A model generated the notes under the pieces. The model was given only the letters and a program-made list of their open reading frames with translations. It made no database searches and had not been told where the DNA came from. The position numbers and the translations under genes are program-made. Source: Fidelibacterota bacterium (lineage in GTDB: Bacteria; Pseudomonadota; Alphaproteobacteria; Rhodospirillales; Rhodospirillaceae). From it: a stretch of DNA of 64,000 nt. Below, in pieces: positions 15,741 to 24,730 of the stretch. Where the stretch lies: positions 1 through 64,000 of the forward strand of contig CANJMF010000008.1 of the NCBI GenBank assembly GCA_947475895.1, in the 5' to 3' direction. Numbering within the stretch: position 1 is the stretch's first letter; each line of letters begins with the position of its first letter.

Positions 15741-18200
15741 ATGATCATCAAGTCAGGGCGTGTGAATACGATCGTTTCGGAATTCTCGCGCTCAGCAAGG
15801 CGCGTACTGCTGGTATGCGCCTTTTTCTATTTGCCCTCCGGCCATGCTATGGCGGCCGAGAAAACCTTCACCATCCCCGCGCAGCCGCTACGTTCGGCCT
15901 TGATCGCACTGGCGGCAGATGGCGACGTTTCTATTGGGCTGGCGGACGTCAATCTCTCGGGTAAAACCAGCCGCAGCCTGACCGGATATACCGATTTCGA
16001 AGAGGCGCTGTCGCGTTTGTTGGCAGGCTCGGGGTTGGGCTTTCGCGCAATAGATCCGACCACCTATCTCATCTATGCAATGGGCACGCCGACAGCGCCC
16101 CGCCTGATCGACGAGCCCGTGCCATTGCAATCCACACCAATCGAAGAAATCACGATCACGGCGACCAAGCGATCGGAGTCACTACAGATTACCGCCGCAT
16201 CGGTTGCCGCCGTCACAGGGCAGTTGATTACGGATTACGGACTCCACACTGCAAAAGACGCAACCTCGTTTGTCGGGGGCGTCGCCACCACAAATCAAGC
16301 ACCGGGCGATAATAAGTTTTTCATGCGCGGCGTCGCGGACGGCGCATTCACCGGCAATAAACAGTCTGCTGTCGGTGTCTATATCGACGAAACGCGCGCG
16401 ATTTTCGATGCGCCGGATCCCGAGCTGCAACTCGTCGATATCGACCGCATCGAGGTGATTCGTGGGCCGCAGGGAACATTGTACGGCGCCGGTTCCATCG
16501 GCGGTTTGATCCGCATCATTACCCGCGCGCCCGTGCTGGGCAAAACCGAAATGCAGGCGACCGTCGAGGGCGCTGCGACTGACTCAAGCAGTCCGTCGCA
16601 TGCATTCAGCGGCGTCGTCAATGTGCCGCTTGGCGACGACGCGGCTCTGCGCGCTGTGGCCTACGCGCGGCGCGAGGGCGGATACATCGACAACGCGCGC
16701 CTTGGCGTGAAGAACATCAATGACACCTATGTCTATGGCGGACGTCTCGGCGGACGCATCAATCTTTCGCCGGATTGGACCATAAGAACCAGCGCTATCT
16801 GGCAACGGTTAAATGCGCGCGACAGTCAGTATTTCGACCGCACCATGCCGGCATTTACGCGCAGAAATTTTCTGCGCGAGCCGAATTTAAACGAGTTCTT
16901 TGATTTGAATGTTGTGGTCGAAGGAGATCTGGGCTGGGCCGATTTGACGTCATCGACCGCGTGGATACGACAAATCGTCAATACGAACTTCGATGCATCC
17001 CTTGCGTTGCCGGCTTTGATTCGGCTCCCGGTCGAGGCAACGGCGTTCGATCGACGGAGCCACTATCACACGCTCAATCAAGAAACCCGCTTGGCGTCTG
17101 TGCCCGGCGGTGCGTTTCAGTGGCTCGCGGGTGCATTCTTCTCGTACCGGGAAGAATCAAGCGATACGGACCTTAATCTTGCCGGCCGCGCGCCGAGCAG
17201 CCCATTTTATACCAAGCACCGTCAGGACAACGGCATAGAGTTGGCGCTATTCGGTGAAGCCACGTACGCGTTTACAAAACGCCTTTCGTTTACGGGCGGA
17301 TTGCGCGGGTATTACGGCGTTCTCAACGCGACGGCAAACAATTCCGAGCTCATCGACGAGGGGCCGCCTCAAGCAATTGGGCAAAACAAGAAAACGGGCG
17401 TGACGCCCAAAGCAACGTTGTCGTTTCGCGTGACGCCTGAAGATTTGATTTATGCCGAAGTGGCGCAAGGGTTTCGCCTAGGCGGCATTAACATCGACAG
17501 CCGCCAAGTTGCGCCGCCGAATACAAACCCGAACAATGGGCCGCCGCTGACGGTTCGGAATTTCGATTCCGACAAATTGTGGAATTTCGAGATCGGCGCC
17601 AAGACGAGCTTTCTGCACAATACAGTCCGGATCAATGCCGACGGTTTTTATGCGATATGGACGGATATGCAGGCAGATCTGACGCGCACGAACGGACTGT
17701 TGTTCGCTGCAAACGTGGGCAAAGTGCACAACGCGGGATTTGAGGCCGAGGCCACCGTTGCGGCGACTTCGAATCTGGCCTTCATGGCCAACGTTTCTTG
17801 GAGCGATCCGCGTTTAACGCAAAGCAGTGCTTTTGCCGGAACGTTGTCGGCGAATCGCTTGCCGGTGGTGCCGAAGTTTTCGTCCTCGATCGCGGCGCAG
17901 TATCAAACGCAGTTAACGGCGAATATGCTTGCTTACGTGAACGCGCGGTTGAGCTTTGTTGGTAGCGCCCGGTTGGCAAATGGCCCGGTCATGGATTCCA
18001 TGGCCAGCGAATATCATATGCTGAATATGCGCACCGGCCTGCAATGGCACGGCTGGAAGGCCGCGATTTACGTAAACAATGTTTTTAACGAAGCATCGAA
18101 TACGTACGCGTTCGGCAACCCCTTCAATCTAGGGCGCGTGCCTCAGGTCACGCCACTGCGTCCACGGACACTTGGATTAACGGCCTCCTGGACGCATTAA
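15741..18200 (+). CDS. TonB-dependent receptor with N-terminal STN signalling domain
   Basis: An 819-residue outer-membrane receptor. Residues 1-38 include a signal peptide (cleavage near AMA-AEK). Residues 40-110 form the STN domain (FTIPAQPLRSALIALAADG, GYTDFEEALSRLLAGSGL) that contacts FecR. A plug follows (ITATKRSES, DIDRIEVIRGPQGTLYGAGSIGGLI), then a 22-strand-type barrel ending LGLTASWTH. It lies 15 bases after fecR and completes a sigma/anti-sigma/receptor unit. The ligand is unknown; such units import siderophores, haem or glycans. The stop overlaps the convergent gene by four bases. Confidence 0.92.
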   Translation: MIIKSGRVNTIVSEFSRSARRVLLVCAFFYLPSGHAMAAEKTFTIPAQPLRSALIALAADGDVSIGLADVNLSGKTSRSLTGYTDFEEALSRLLAGSGLGFRAIDPTTYLIYAMGTPTAPRLIDEPVPLQSTPIEEITITATKRSESLQITAASVAAVTGQLITDYGLHTAKDATSFVGGVATTNQAPGDNKFFMRGVADGAFTGNKQSAVGVYIDETRAIFDAPDPELQLVDIDRIEVIRGPQGTLYGAGSIGGLIRIITRAPVLGKTEMQATVEGAATDSSSPSHAFSGVVNVPLGDDAALRAVAYARREGGYIDNARLGVKNINDTYVYGGRLGGRINLSPDWTIRTSAIWQRLNARDSQYFDRTMPAFTRRNFLREPNLNEFFDLNVVVEGDLGWADLTSSTAWIRQIVNTNFDASLALPALIRLPVEATAFDRRSHYHTLNQETRLASVPGGAFQWLAGAFFSYREESSDTDLNLAGRAPSSPFYTKHRQDNGIELALFGEATYAFTKRLSFTGGLRGYYGVLNATANNSELIDEGPPQAIGQNKKTGVTPKATLSFRVTPEDLIYAEVAQGFRLGGINIDSRQVAPPNTNPNNGPPLTVRNFDSDKLWNFEIGAKTSFLHNTVRINADGFYAIWTDMQADLTRTNGLLFAANVGKVHNAGFEAEATVAATSNLAFMANVSWSDPRLTQSSAFAGTLSANRLPVVPKFSSSIAAQYQTQLTANMLAYVNARLSFVGSARLANGPVMDSMASEYHMLNMRTGLQWHGWKAAIYVNNVFNEASNTYAFGNPFNLGRVPQVTPLRPRTLGLTASWTH

Positions 18201-18925
18201 CGCCTGCGGCGGCGAAAGCGCATGGCTGCCAGGTCCGACGCAATTTGTTTTGCACCGGCGAGTGGCGGTGTCAGCAATTTTGGACGGCGAAGCTTGCGCA
18301 CCGCGCCCGCCAACACCACAGCATTGCGTTCCGAACCGCGGCTGTCTAACAGGCGGGCCGGCCAACCACCCCTTTTGAAATTCTGGGCGATGTTGTCGGC
18401 CGTCGGATCGCCCCTACGATTAAGGCAAACGTTCACGAAAGCGGCGCCACCCGGGCGCAGGCAATGCTTCACCGCCGCGAAAAGCGCGTCGCCTCGCAGG
18501 TGTTCGGGAATATTCTCGCCGATAAAGGCGTCCAGGATAACGACGTCAAAACGCTTCCGTGTATTTTGCATAAAGGCTAGGCCGTCGCCGACATGACACG
18601 CGACATTCTTTGGTAAGCCGAAATACCGCTTCGCAAGTTTGAAGGACACTTTGTCGATGTCGACAACGGTGACCCGTTTTCCGGCGCACGCGAGCATAGT
18701 GCCCAGTGTGCCGCCAGCGCATCCGATCATGAGAACTTTCTTTGCGGACGTTTGCAGCACCAGCCCGAAAAGCGCGTGCACATGGGCGTCGAGACTTACG
18801 CCGTTCCGGTCAGCAGAACTTTGATTTCCGCCTTTTTGCTCATAAACCAAAGTGCCGCTTTGCTTGCGATACCGGAGTTTAATGACGCCGAAGGCTGAGG
18901 GGTGTTTTAACGGGGGCGGGCGCAT
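18197..18925 (-). CDS. Spermidine-synthase-like methyltransferase-fold protein
   Basis: A protein of about 242 residues with a Rossmann-like core: VLMIGCAGGTLGTMLACAG, VTVVDIDKVSFKLAKRYFG, then FDVVILDAFIGENIPEHL. This pattern is close to spermidine synthases and their relatives, but key aminopropyltransferase residues cannot be confirmed by eye, so it may be another SAM-dependent enzyme. The start is put at the ATG at 18925 (MRPPPLKHPSAFG); the frame is open to 18964. It stands alone, convergent with the TonB receptor. Confidence 0.75.
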   Translation of the reverse strand: MRPPPLKHPSAFGVIKLRYRKQSGTLVYEQKGGNQSSADRNGVSLDAHVHALFGLVLQTSAKKVLMIGCAGGTLGTMLACAGKRVTVVDIDKVSFKLAKRYFGLPKNVACHVGDGLAFMQNTRKRFDVVILDAFIGENIPEHLRGDALFAAVKHCLRPGGAAFVNVCLNRRGDPTADNIAQNFKRGGWPARLLDSRGSERNAVVLAGAVRKLRRPKLLTPPLAGAKQIASDLAAMRFRRRRR

Positions 18926-19058
18926 AACGTATTTATGTTCAACCCAGGCCAGTTGGCAACTCACACGTGCAGAACCTACTTATTTGCTGCCTAGGGACCT
19001 TGTATCCACGCTGCCGCGTTATTCAGGCCGACAGTTCAACGGAGAGGAGTTTGCCATA

Positions 19059-19406
19059 ATGCGGATGACGAGTCGGTTATTGCTTCTTGGAGCGGCTTTA
19101 AGCCTAAGCGTTCCCGCTTTCGCGGCCGATCATGCAAAGAAGCTCACGAAACCCGAGCAAGTCAAATTCAATGTCTGCATGGGAATGCTGCAGCCCGAGC
19201 GCGAGGGCAACGCGGACTGCGTTGCTGTAATCAAGCGCGCGAATATTCCTCAGGCCGATGTCGAAAAGATGCACGATTGTGAATCCCTGCAAACGCCTGT
19301 GCTTGATAACCCCGACTGCCGGGCGATGATCAATAAGTACCCCGAACTCGTGCGCGGCCACGGCGAATCAATGACGCCGTCCGAGCAGCCCGTCGGAAAT
19401 AAATAG
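19059..19406 (+). CDS. Small secreted cysteine-containing protein
   Basis: A 115-residue protein with a signal peptide (residues 1-22, cleavage near AFA-ADH) and four cysteines in the mature part (VCMGML, ADCVAV, HDCESL, PDCRAM), suggesting two disulfides in the periplasm. GGAGAGGAG ten bases upstream of the ATG at 19059 fixes the start. Family not recognised. It lies between two minus-strand genes. Confidence 0.65.
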   Translation: MRMTSRLLLLGAALSLSVPAFAADHAKKLTKPEQVKFNVCMGMLQPEREGNADCVAVIKRANIPQADVEKMHDCESLQTPVLDNPDCRAMINKYPELVRGHGESMTPSEQPVGNK

Positions 19407-19414
19407 GCATTTGG

Positions 19415-20323
19415 CTATTTGCCCGTGCGCTTTGACTCAATCGCACGGGCAAGGCTTTGCACCACGGCCTCGTATGCGGGCGAAGCATGCATATGGCGGT
19501 ATTGCTGAATTTGGCTGCTGATCAAAGCAATTCGCGTTTCAAATGAGAGCGGGGCCTTTGGATCGAAGAGCGGCTCCCTAAAGGGCCGAATCCCCGATTT
19601 TTGAAATTCGATTGCCATGCTGACGCGATTTTCGTCGGCTCGCGCCGAGCTTCGACTTCCCCAATGAAGAAGCGCTTGCGTCCATATCATGACATCGCCC
19701 GGGCGCGCGGGAAGCGCACGAATGCTGGGAAGGTCTATTCTCCACTCGTGATCCTTCTCGGTTCCGTAAGTCGGATCAAGTGTTGCCGGCAAAACATAGA
19801 TGCAGCTGTTGAGAGGCGATGCATTCGTGAGCGGAATCCAGGTCGTCACTGAATTCGGTGATCGATCGGGTGCCAGCGTGACGTGCCCCTTGTCGCGGTG
19901 GGCGCTCCATCCTGTTCCGTTTTCCTTTGGATTCACGTCCCAGACCCACATGTCGGGAAGCATGGCGTAGTCGCCGAGCAAAAGTTTGAACATCGGTGCG
20001 AGACGCCGGAAGGGAATCCAGAACTCGTCATAAACAAAGGCGAACACCGGCGGTAAATTCGCCGCCGACAGAGCTTTGACCGTATCGACCATGAGCGCCA
20101 AATCAACGCCCCAATCGATGCCTGACTCGTGAATATATCCCTCGGTTCTGATTTGATCCTTGAGAAGCGGGCTTCGCGTTACATCCAGATCGATTCCCTT
20201 AGCGCCATCAAGTACCCCTTGGTCGTCGATGTGAAGGCGCGGCGCGAACTTTGCCCACGTTTCACGGTCCGCCAATTTTGAGAGATCAATAAAGGAGGCG
20301 CTTGCGTTCACGTCATCTTCCAT
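19415..20323 (-). CDS. PhyH-like Fe(II)/2-oxoglutarate dioxygenase
   Basis: A 302-residue protein resembling phytanoyl-CoA dioxygenase-type oxygenases. HRD in GWSAHRDKGHVT supplies the likely first histidine and aspartate iron ligands, and LLHWGSRSSARADENRVSM the distal histidine and the arginine that binds 2-oxoglutarate. PARPGDVMIW is also typical. The substrate is unknown. It is the last gene of a minus-strand run with a methyltransferase, an O-acetyltransferase and a GT61 glycosyltransferase, so hydroxylation of a glycan or lipid component is a reasonable inference. Confidence 0.75.
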   Translation of the reverse strand: MEDDVNASASFIDLSKLADRETWAKFAPRLHIDDQGVLDGAKGIDLDVTRSPLLKDQIRTEGYIHESGIDWGVDLALMVDTVKALSAANLPPVFAFVYDEFWIPFRRLAPMFKLLLGDYAMLPDMWVWDVNPKENGTGWSAHRDKGHVTLAPDRSPNSVTTWIPLTNASPLNSCIYVLPATLDPTYGTEKDHEWRIDLPSIRALPARPGDVMIWTQALLHWGSRSSARADENRVSMAIEFQKSGIRPFREPLFDPKAPLSFETRIALISSQIQQYRHMHASPAYEAVVQSLARAIESKRTGK

Positions 20324-20376
20324 GAGCTATGAAAATGATAAACGACATCAATCAAGGACATACGAAGCGCGTTTGA

Positions 20377-20943
20377 CTATTTTTGTGCTTCGATGTTTAA
20401 GCTCATGAGGCGACCGTTCGTTTTGTCTAAATGGGGTAGGTAGGCTTGCGAGAAATCATCAATGTCACAGTGCTCTGTCGTACGCCAATCCCAACGCTTC
20501 ACGTCAAAAAATCCAGCCCTGTGAAGGCCGGCTGTAAGAAAGGTTTCATCAAATATCATGCGATGAAAGTCCTTGTCGTCGCGTTGGCCGCCGCTGATCA
20601 GCCCAATTAAACCTGTAAGCCCATCAGACAGACCTTCTTCATAATATAAAGCCGCGCATGCGGCGAAGTCCGGCACAGACAAACGTAAGACTCCCCCTGG
20701 CATCAAGATGCGGTGCCACTCCTTTAAAACGCGCATGTACTCGTGACGGCCAAAATGCTCCAGAACATGGCATGCATATACCAAAGAGGACGAGTTCGAC
20801 TGTATGAAACATAAATCGGAAACGTCCGCTACATGATCCACGTGAGGGGCGGGATTTAAGTCCACATGAACAAACCCGGGAATGTATCGGTGACCGCACC
20901 CAAGGTGAAGTTTGATAACAGGTGTTGACGTCTGAACGCTCAT
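20377..20943 (-). CDS. SAM-dependent methyltransferase (class I)
   Basis: A 188-residue methyltransferase. KLHLGCGHRYIPGFVHVDL is motif I and the acidic strand-2 end; YACHVLEHFGRHEYMRVLKEWHRILMPGG with LRLSVPDF matches the family found in polysaccharide clusters. The ATG at 20943 overlaps the stop of the upstream acetyltransferase (ATGA), arguing for this start although the frame stays open to 20982. Likely target is a sugar or polysaccharide intermediate, inferred from neighbours. Confidence 0.82.
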   Translation of the reverse strand: MSVQTSTPVIKLHLGCGHRYIPGFVHVDLNPAPHVDHVADVSDLCFIQSNSSSLVYACHVLEHFGRHEYMRVLKEWHRILMPGGVLRLSVPDFAACAALYYEEGLSDGLTGLIGLISGGQRDDKDFHRMIFDETFLTAGLHRAGFFDVKRWDWRTTEHCDIDDFSQAYLPHLDKTNGRLMSLNIEAQK

Positions 20944-21467
20944 TGTTGCCGCCTCTTCTGAACGGCGCACGGCATCCCCCAAGCCACGCTTTGTGGGGGG
21001 ATATCGCGTACGACAACAGAGCCTGCTCCGATAATGGATTGGCGGCCGATGGTTACGCCGGGCGCAATAACAACGCCCATCCCAATCCAGACATCATCCT
21101 CAATGACGATCTTCGACGCTTGAGCCGCTTGCCGACGCATTGGAATGTCGAGCCGGTCGACACCATGTTCCACGCCACAAATCATGGTGCCGGCCGCGAT
21201 CATGCAGTGATTACCAATCTCTAGACCAGCGCGCGGCTCATATATCATGACACCGGGCCCAAACGATACTTCCACACCGCTTTTCATCCATCCTTTATCG
21301 ATCCGAATAGAAACGTGTGGATACAAAATATTTCTCTCGCCCAATTCGAGGGCTCCATCAGCGCCGATGAAAATGACCGATTGAGGCTCCATAATTGTTG
21401 TTTGCGGAATGACTGCCTGCCCCAAAATGTCTACAATGGCGCTTGTGTGAATGCCTTTGCGTATCAT
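20940..21467 (-). CDS. Left-handed beta-helix acyltransferase (maltose O-acetyltransferase/WbbJ type)
   Basis: A 175-residue hexapeptide-repeat protein. Repeats run through the sequence; IVIEDDVWIGMGVVIAPGV followed by TIGRQSIIGAGSVVVRDIPP is the characteristic C-terminal coil with the loop containing the catalytic histidine region (CGVEHGVDRLD). Such enzymes O-acetylate sugars of surface polysaccharides using acetyl-CoA. Four-base overlaps on both sides tie it to the glycosyltransferase and the methyltransferase. Confidence 0.85.
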   Translation of the reverse strand: MIRKGIHTSAIVDILGQAVIPQTTIMEPQSVIFIGADGALELGERNILYPHVSIRIDKGWMKSGVEVSFGPGVMIYEPRAGLEIGNHCMIAAGTMICGVEHGVDRLDIPMRRQAAQASKIVIEDDVWIGMGVVIAPGVTIGRQSIIGAGSVVVRDIPPQSVAWGMPCAVQKRRQQ

Positions 21468-22843
21468 GTTGTCCTTAAATTAACTTGGGAAATTTCGCGC
21501 AGGCGTCGCCGGAGTTCGGAACAGTCGACATGGACGTCTTTATCTTTTTTGAAGGCGTGCTTTGCAGGTTGTCCCAAGCTGCTTCCCGTGCTTTCGCAAA
21601 TCAGGAATTGATGTTTTATTCCGAGAAACGAAGACGTATGCGGAATTGTCGGATCATTTTGCGGCTGGTCGGTAAGTTCGATAATGGTACAGTTTGGCGG
21701 CGCAAAATAAATAGAAAACAGGTTCGTCCCGAAAGCGCCTACAATTATTTCTGCATCAGAAAGTAACGACTGCTGCTCCGCGATTGTTAGGTCAGCCATG
21801 TCGACTTCGATAAAGCCCTCTTCAAAGAGGACTTGATTGAATTCCTTGACGTTCTTAATCATTCGCGTATTGACGCTTGTTCTGCTCGCATAAATGCGGT
21901 TACCGCGTGAGGGTTGCGGGCGATGCCTTGAAATATTTTGGCGGACGTACGCAACGTGAAGAGGGTTTGGCGGTGCGTATCGCCCTGGGCGATATATATT
22001 TAATTTGCGAAATCTGTAACGGAATTTGTCGCTGCATGGGATTAGATCCGAGATCGCGACACCAAAAAAATTTAGAGATTCGATCTCTCTCTTGCTTAAC
22101 GAATTGGGCACCACAACCTTTAGTGGCCCGCGCGCAATATCCCGTCCTTTAAGCCTGGGCAAGAAATCCACCATCCAATGTCCGAAGTGCCCTTGATTCG
22201 GTTCCGATAGGAACAATGCTTCTTCTTCGACAATTATTTCGCTTTCCGGGCAATAAAATGAAACCAGTTCGGGGCCTGGAAGGTAACAGTGGCTTCGCCT
22301 TCCATGCGCCATATCCAGTGGCATGTACCCACTATCGGAAAGCACAACGCCGTCGCTACCGATCACAAAATCCCAACCGGGAATCCACGAAGCGTCTTGA
22401 AGCGATACAAAGGACGACGGCTCCGTTTCATACACGTAGCGATATGTATAAGTGGACGTGGGCTCGATCTCGACTTTCTCTGATGGGAAAATCGTTTGAT
22501 AAGAAGTGTCGTGGCGCATGCACCATTTTTCAAGCGGTTCACAGTGCGCCGCCGCTAAAGGAGTATAAGGTCCGCCTTTCGGAGATCGTTTCGACATCAA
22601 CTCGCTCGCCAAGTTCTGGTCGCCTGCACAAACGGCAGCAATAATAAGTTCGGCATATTTATTCTTGTCGCTTAGCGGATTTTCTCGCGACAGCACGTCA
22701 GATTGGATGGCGGCGAAGCGGCGCCGGAAATCGAGCCGCCAAGAAGCTGAATCTTTGTCCATGGGTATTTTTTCGGCGATGAGGTAGGGCGGTCGGACGT
22801 CGCTTTCGGAGCGGTCCGGCAGCGATTTCCGGTACAATAACAC
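21464..22843 (-). CDS. Glycosyltransferase family 61 protein
   Basis: A protein of up to 459 residues. The C-terminal half has the DUF563/GT61 pattern: SEPNQGHFGHWMVDFLPRL, IYASRTSVNTRMIKN, then GFIEVDMADLTIAEQQSLLS and AEIIVGAFGTNLF. Members add sugars such as xylose or GlcNAc to glycans; in bacteria they occur in capsule and LPS clusters. The first 110 residues are of unknown type. GTG at 22843 or ATG at 22762 may be the start. It leads a tightly overlapping set and lies 39 bases after the KefB-type gene. Composition here is more AT-rich than in flanking genes. Confidence 0.82.
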   Translation of the reverse strand: MLLYRKSLPDRSESDVRPPYLIAEKIPMDKDSASWRLDFRRRFAAIQSDVLSRENPLSDKNKYAELIIAAVCAGDQNLASELMSKRSPKGGPYTPLAAAHCEPLEKWCMRHDTSYQTIFPSEKVEIEPTSTYTYRYVYETEPSSFVSLQDASWIPGWDFVIGSDGVVLSDSGYMPLDMAHGRRSHCYLPGPELVSFYCPESEIIVEEEALFLSEPNQGHFGHWMVDFLPRLKGRDIARGPLKVVVPNSLSKREIESLNFFGVAISDLIPCSDKFRYRFRKLNIYRPGRYAPPNPLHVAYVRQNISRHRPQPSRGNRIYASRTSVNTRMIKNVKEFNQVLFEEGFIEVDMADLTIAEQQSLLSDAEIIVGAFGTNLFSIYFAPPNCTIIELTDQPQNDPTIPHTSSFLGIKHQFLICESTGSSLGQPAKHAFKKDKDVHVDCSELRRRLREISQVNLRTT

Positions 22844-22882
22844 GCGGATATGGCCGCGCGAGAATAAAGCGTGGCTTTACGG

Positions 22883-24700
22883 TTAAGCCGCGCGCTGCTT
22901 ACGCTCCGTTCCGGCCCCAGTGTCCCCCGCGGCCTGCTCGGCGGCGTCGCGCGCGAACATTTCCTCAAGCTCTTTTGCCGCGACCTTAGCGAGTGAGCGC
23001 ATCTTGCTTTCGTCGTTATAGTGGGTGTGGTGCTCGAAAAGACGCTTTTCGTCGTGCGCTTGGAATGTGCGCACCGTGCGGTCTGCTTCTTTGGCATTCA
23101 TACCGAGGCCTAGTAAAACGTCGCGGGCAAGCGCAAGGGACGACAAGAAGGTCTCACGCTGCAGCAACGTGACGCCCAGATCCATTAAGCGATAAGCATG
23201 TTGGCGGTTGCGGGCCCGCGCGAAGACTTTCAAATGTGGAAAGTGCTTCGTGACGGCTTCAGCCGTGCGGATCGAAGCTTCAACGTTGTCTATGGCAAGA
23301 ACGAACGCTTTGGCATTCTCGACCTTGGCCGCGCGCAAAAGGTCCAATCGCGACGCGTCACCGTAGAAAATGTCAGCGCCAAATTTGCGCACGAAGTCCA
23401 CTTGGTCGGCACTCGCGTCCAGTGCCGTGAAAGGGATTTTACGCGCCGCCAGAACGCGCCCAATGATCTGACCGAAGCGCCCAAAGCCCGCAATGATGAC
23501 TGGACGATCTTCATTCGGATCGACGCGATAGGCGGGTTCGTAGGGCGTGACGAGGCCCCGTGTCATCCAGTCGCTGATAATCGTAAGCAGTGGCGTGGCC
23601 GCCATCGACATACTCACGGCCAAAGTCAAAAGCTCTGCATGGTCGCGCGCCATGATCTCGGCGCCGACCGCGGCTGTGAAAATCACGAAGGCGAACTCAC
23701 CGCCTTGCGGAAGTGCCAGCGCCAGCTTGCGCGACGACGTATTGTTGAGGCGCCAGGCCCGCCCCAGACCGAACATGATCAGGGCTTTGACAGCGACCAT
23801 CGTGCCGACGATTGTCGCGAGGAGGCCGAACTCGGCCCGAACGAGCCCTAAGTTGAGGCCCATGCCGACGGATATGAAAAACAGCCCCAACAGCAGACCC
23901 TTAAAGGGTTCGATGTCGGCCTCGAGCTCGTGGCGGTATTCCGAGTTCGCCAGCAGCACGCCGGCGAGAAAAGACCCCAACGCCATCGACAGGCCGACGG
24001 AATCCATCAAGAGCGCGGTTCCCGTGATAATGAGCAAGGTCGTCGCCGTGAACAGTTCGGGGATTCGAGTCGAGGCGACAGCACGTAAGCCGTAACGCAG
24101 CGCGAAGTTTCCGACCAGGATCACCGCCACCAGGACGCCGACGATCTTAGCGACGGATAATAAAACCGAACTGACATTTGCATCGGCATAACCCCCGCCC
24201 AAAAGGGGCACAGCCGCCAAAAGCGGAATCGCAGCCAAGTCTTGAAATAACAACACCGCGAACGCGAGGCGTCCGTGTTTGTCTTTCAACTCATTGCGCT
24301 CCGACAATGTTTGCAAAACGAATGCCGTGGACGACAGCGCCAAGCTCACGCCAATGATCGCGGCTTCACGTCCGGCAATGCCGAACAGCGTTGCAATGAG
24401 GCCGAGCGCAATTCCTGTCAAAATCACCTGCGCCGCACCCAGGCCGAACACGCTTGTGCGCATCGTCCACAGGCGCGTCGGCTGCAGTTCGAGGCCGATG
24501 ACGAACAGCAACAACACAACGCCGAATTCAGCGAAGTGCATACTGGCGTTCACGTCTTTAATCAGCCCAAGGCCGAACGGGCCAATAAGGGCACCGGCAG
24601 CCAAGTATCCGAGCACCGAGCCTAGGCCTAAGCGCCGGAAAAACGGAACGACAATCACCGCGGCGCCGAAGAAGATCGCCGCCTGCGCAAGCATGTTCAT
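22883..24700 (-). CDS. KefB/KefC-type monovalent cation:proton antiporter (CPA2)
   Basis: A 605-residue inner-membrane transporter. Residues 1-385 form the Na+/H+ exchanger domain of about 12 helices (GSVLGYLAAGALIGPFGLGLI, LFQDLAAIPLLA, ALGSFLAGVLLANSEYRHELE), and residues 400-520 a TrkA-N/RCK domain (PVIIAGFGRFGQIIGRVLAA, FYGDASRLDLLRAAKV) that senses NAD(H) or glutathione adducts in Kef proteins. The charged C-terminal tail is unlike Kef. Expected role: K+ efflux and pH or electrophile protection. No KefF/KefG partner is adjacent. Confidence 0.9.
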   Translation of the reverse strand: MNMLAQAAIFFGAAVIVVPFFRRLGLGSVLGYLAAGALIGPFGLGLIKDVNASMHFAEFGVVLLLFVIGLELQPTRLWTMRTSVFGLGAAQVILTGIALGLIATLFGIAGREAAIIGVSLALSSTAFVLQTLSERNELKDKHGRLAFAVLLFQDLAAIPLLAAVPLLGGGYADANVSSVLLSVAKIVGVLVAVILVGNFALRYGLRAVASTRIPELFTATTLLIITGTALLMDSVGLSMALGSFLAGVLLANSEYRHELEADIEPFKGLLLGLFFISVGMGLNLGLVRAEFGLLATIVGTMVAVKALIMFGLGRAWRLNNTSSRKLALALPQGGEFAFVIFTAAVGAEIMARDHAELLTLAVSMSMAATPLLTIISDWMTRGLVTPYEPAYRVDPNEDRPVIIAGFGRFGQIIGRVLAARKIPFTALDASADQVDFVRKFGADIFYGDASRLDLLRAAKVENAKAFVLAIDNVEASIRTAEAVTKHFPHLKVFARARNRQHAYRLMDLGVTLLQRETFLSSLALARDVLLGLGMNAKEADRTVRTFQAHDEKRLFEHHTHYNDESKMRSLAKVAAKELEEMFARDAAEQAAGDTGAGTERKQRAA

Positions 24701-24730
24701 GAGAAGCCTCTGGTAAGAAGCCAGCTCGAC

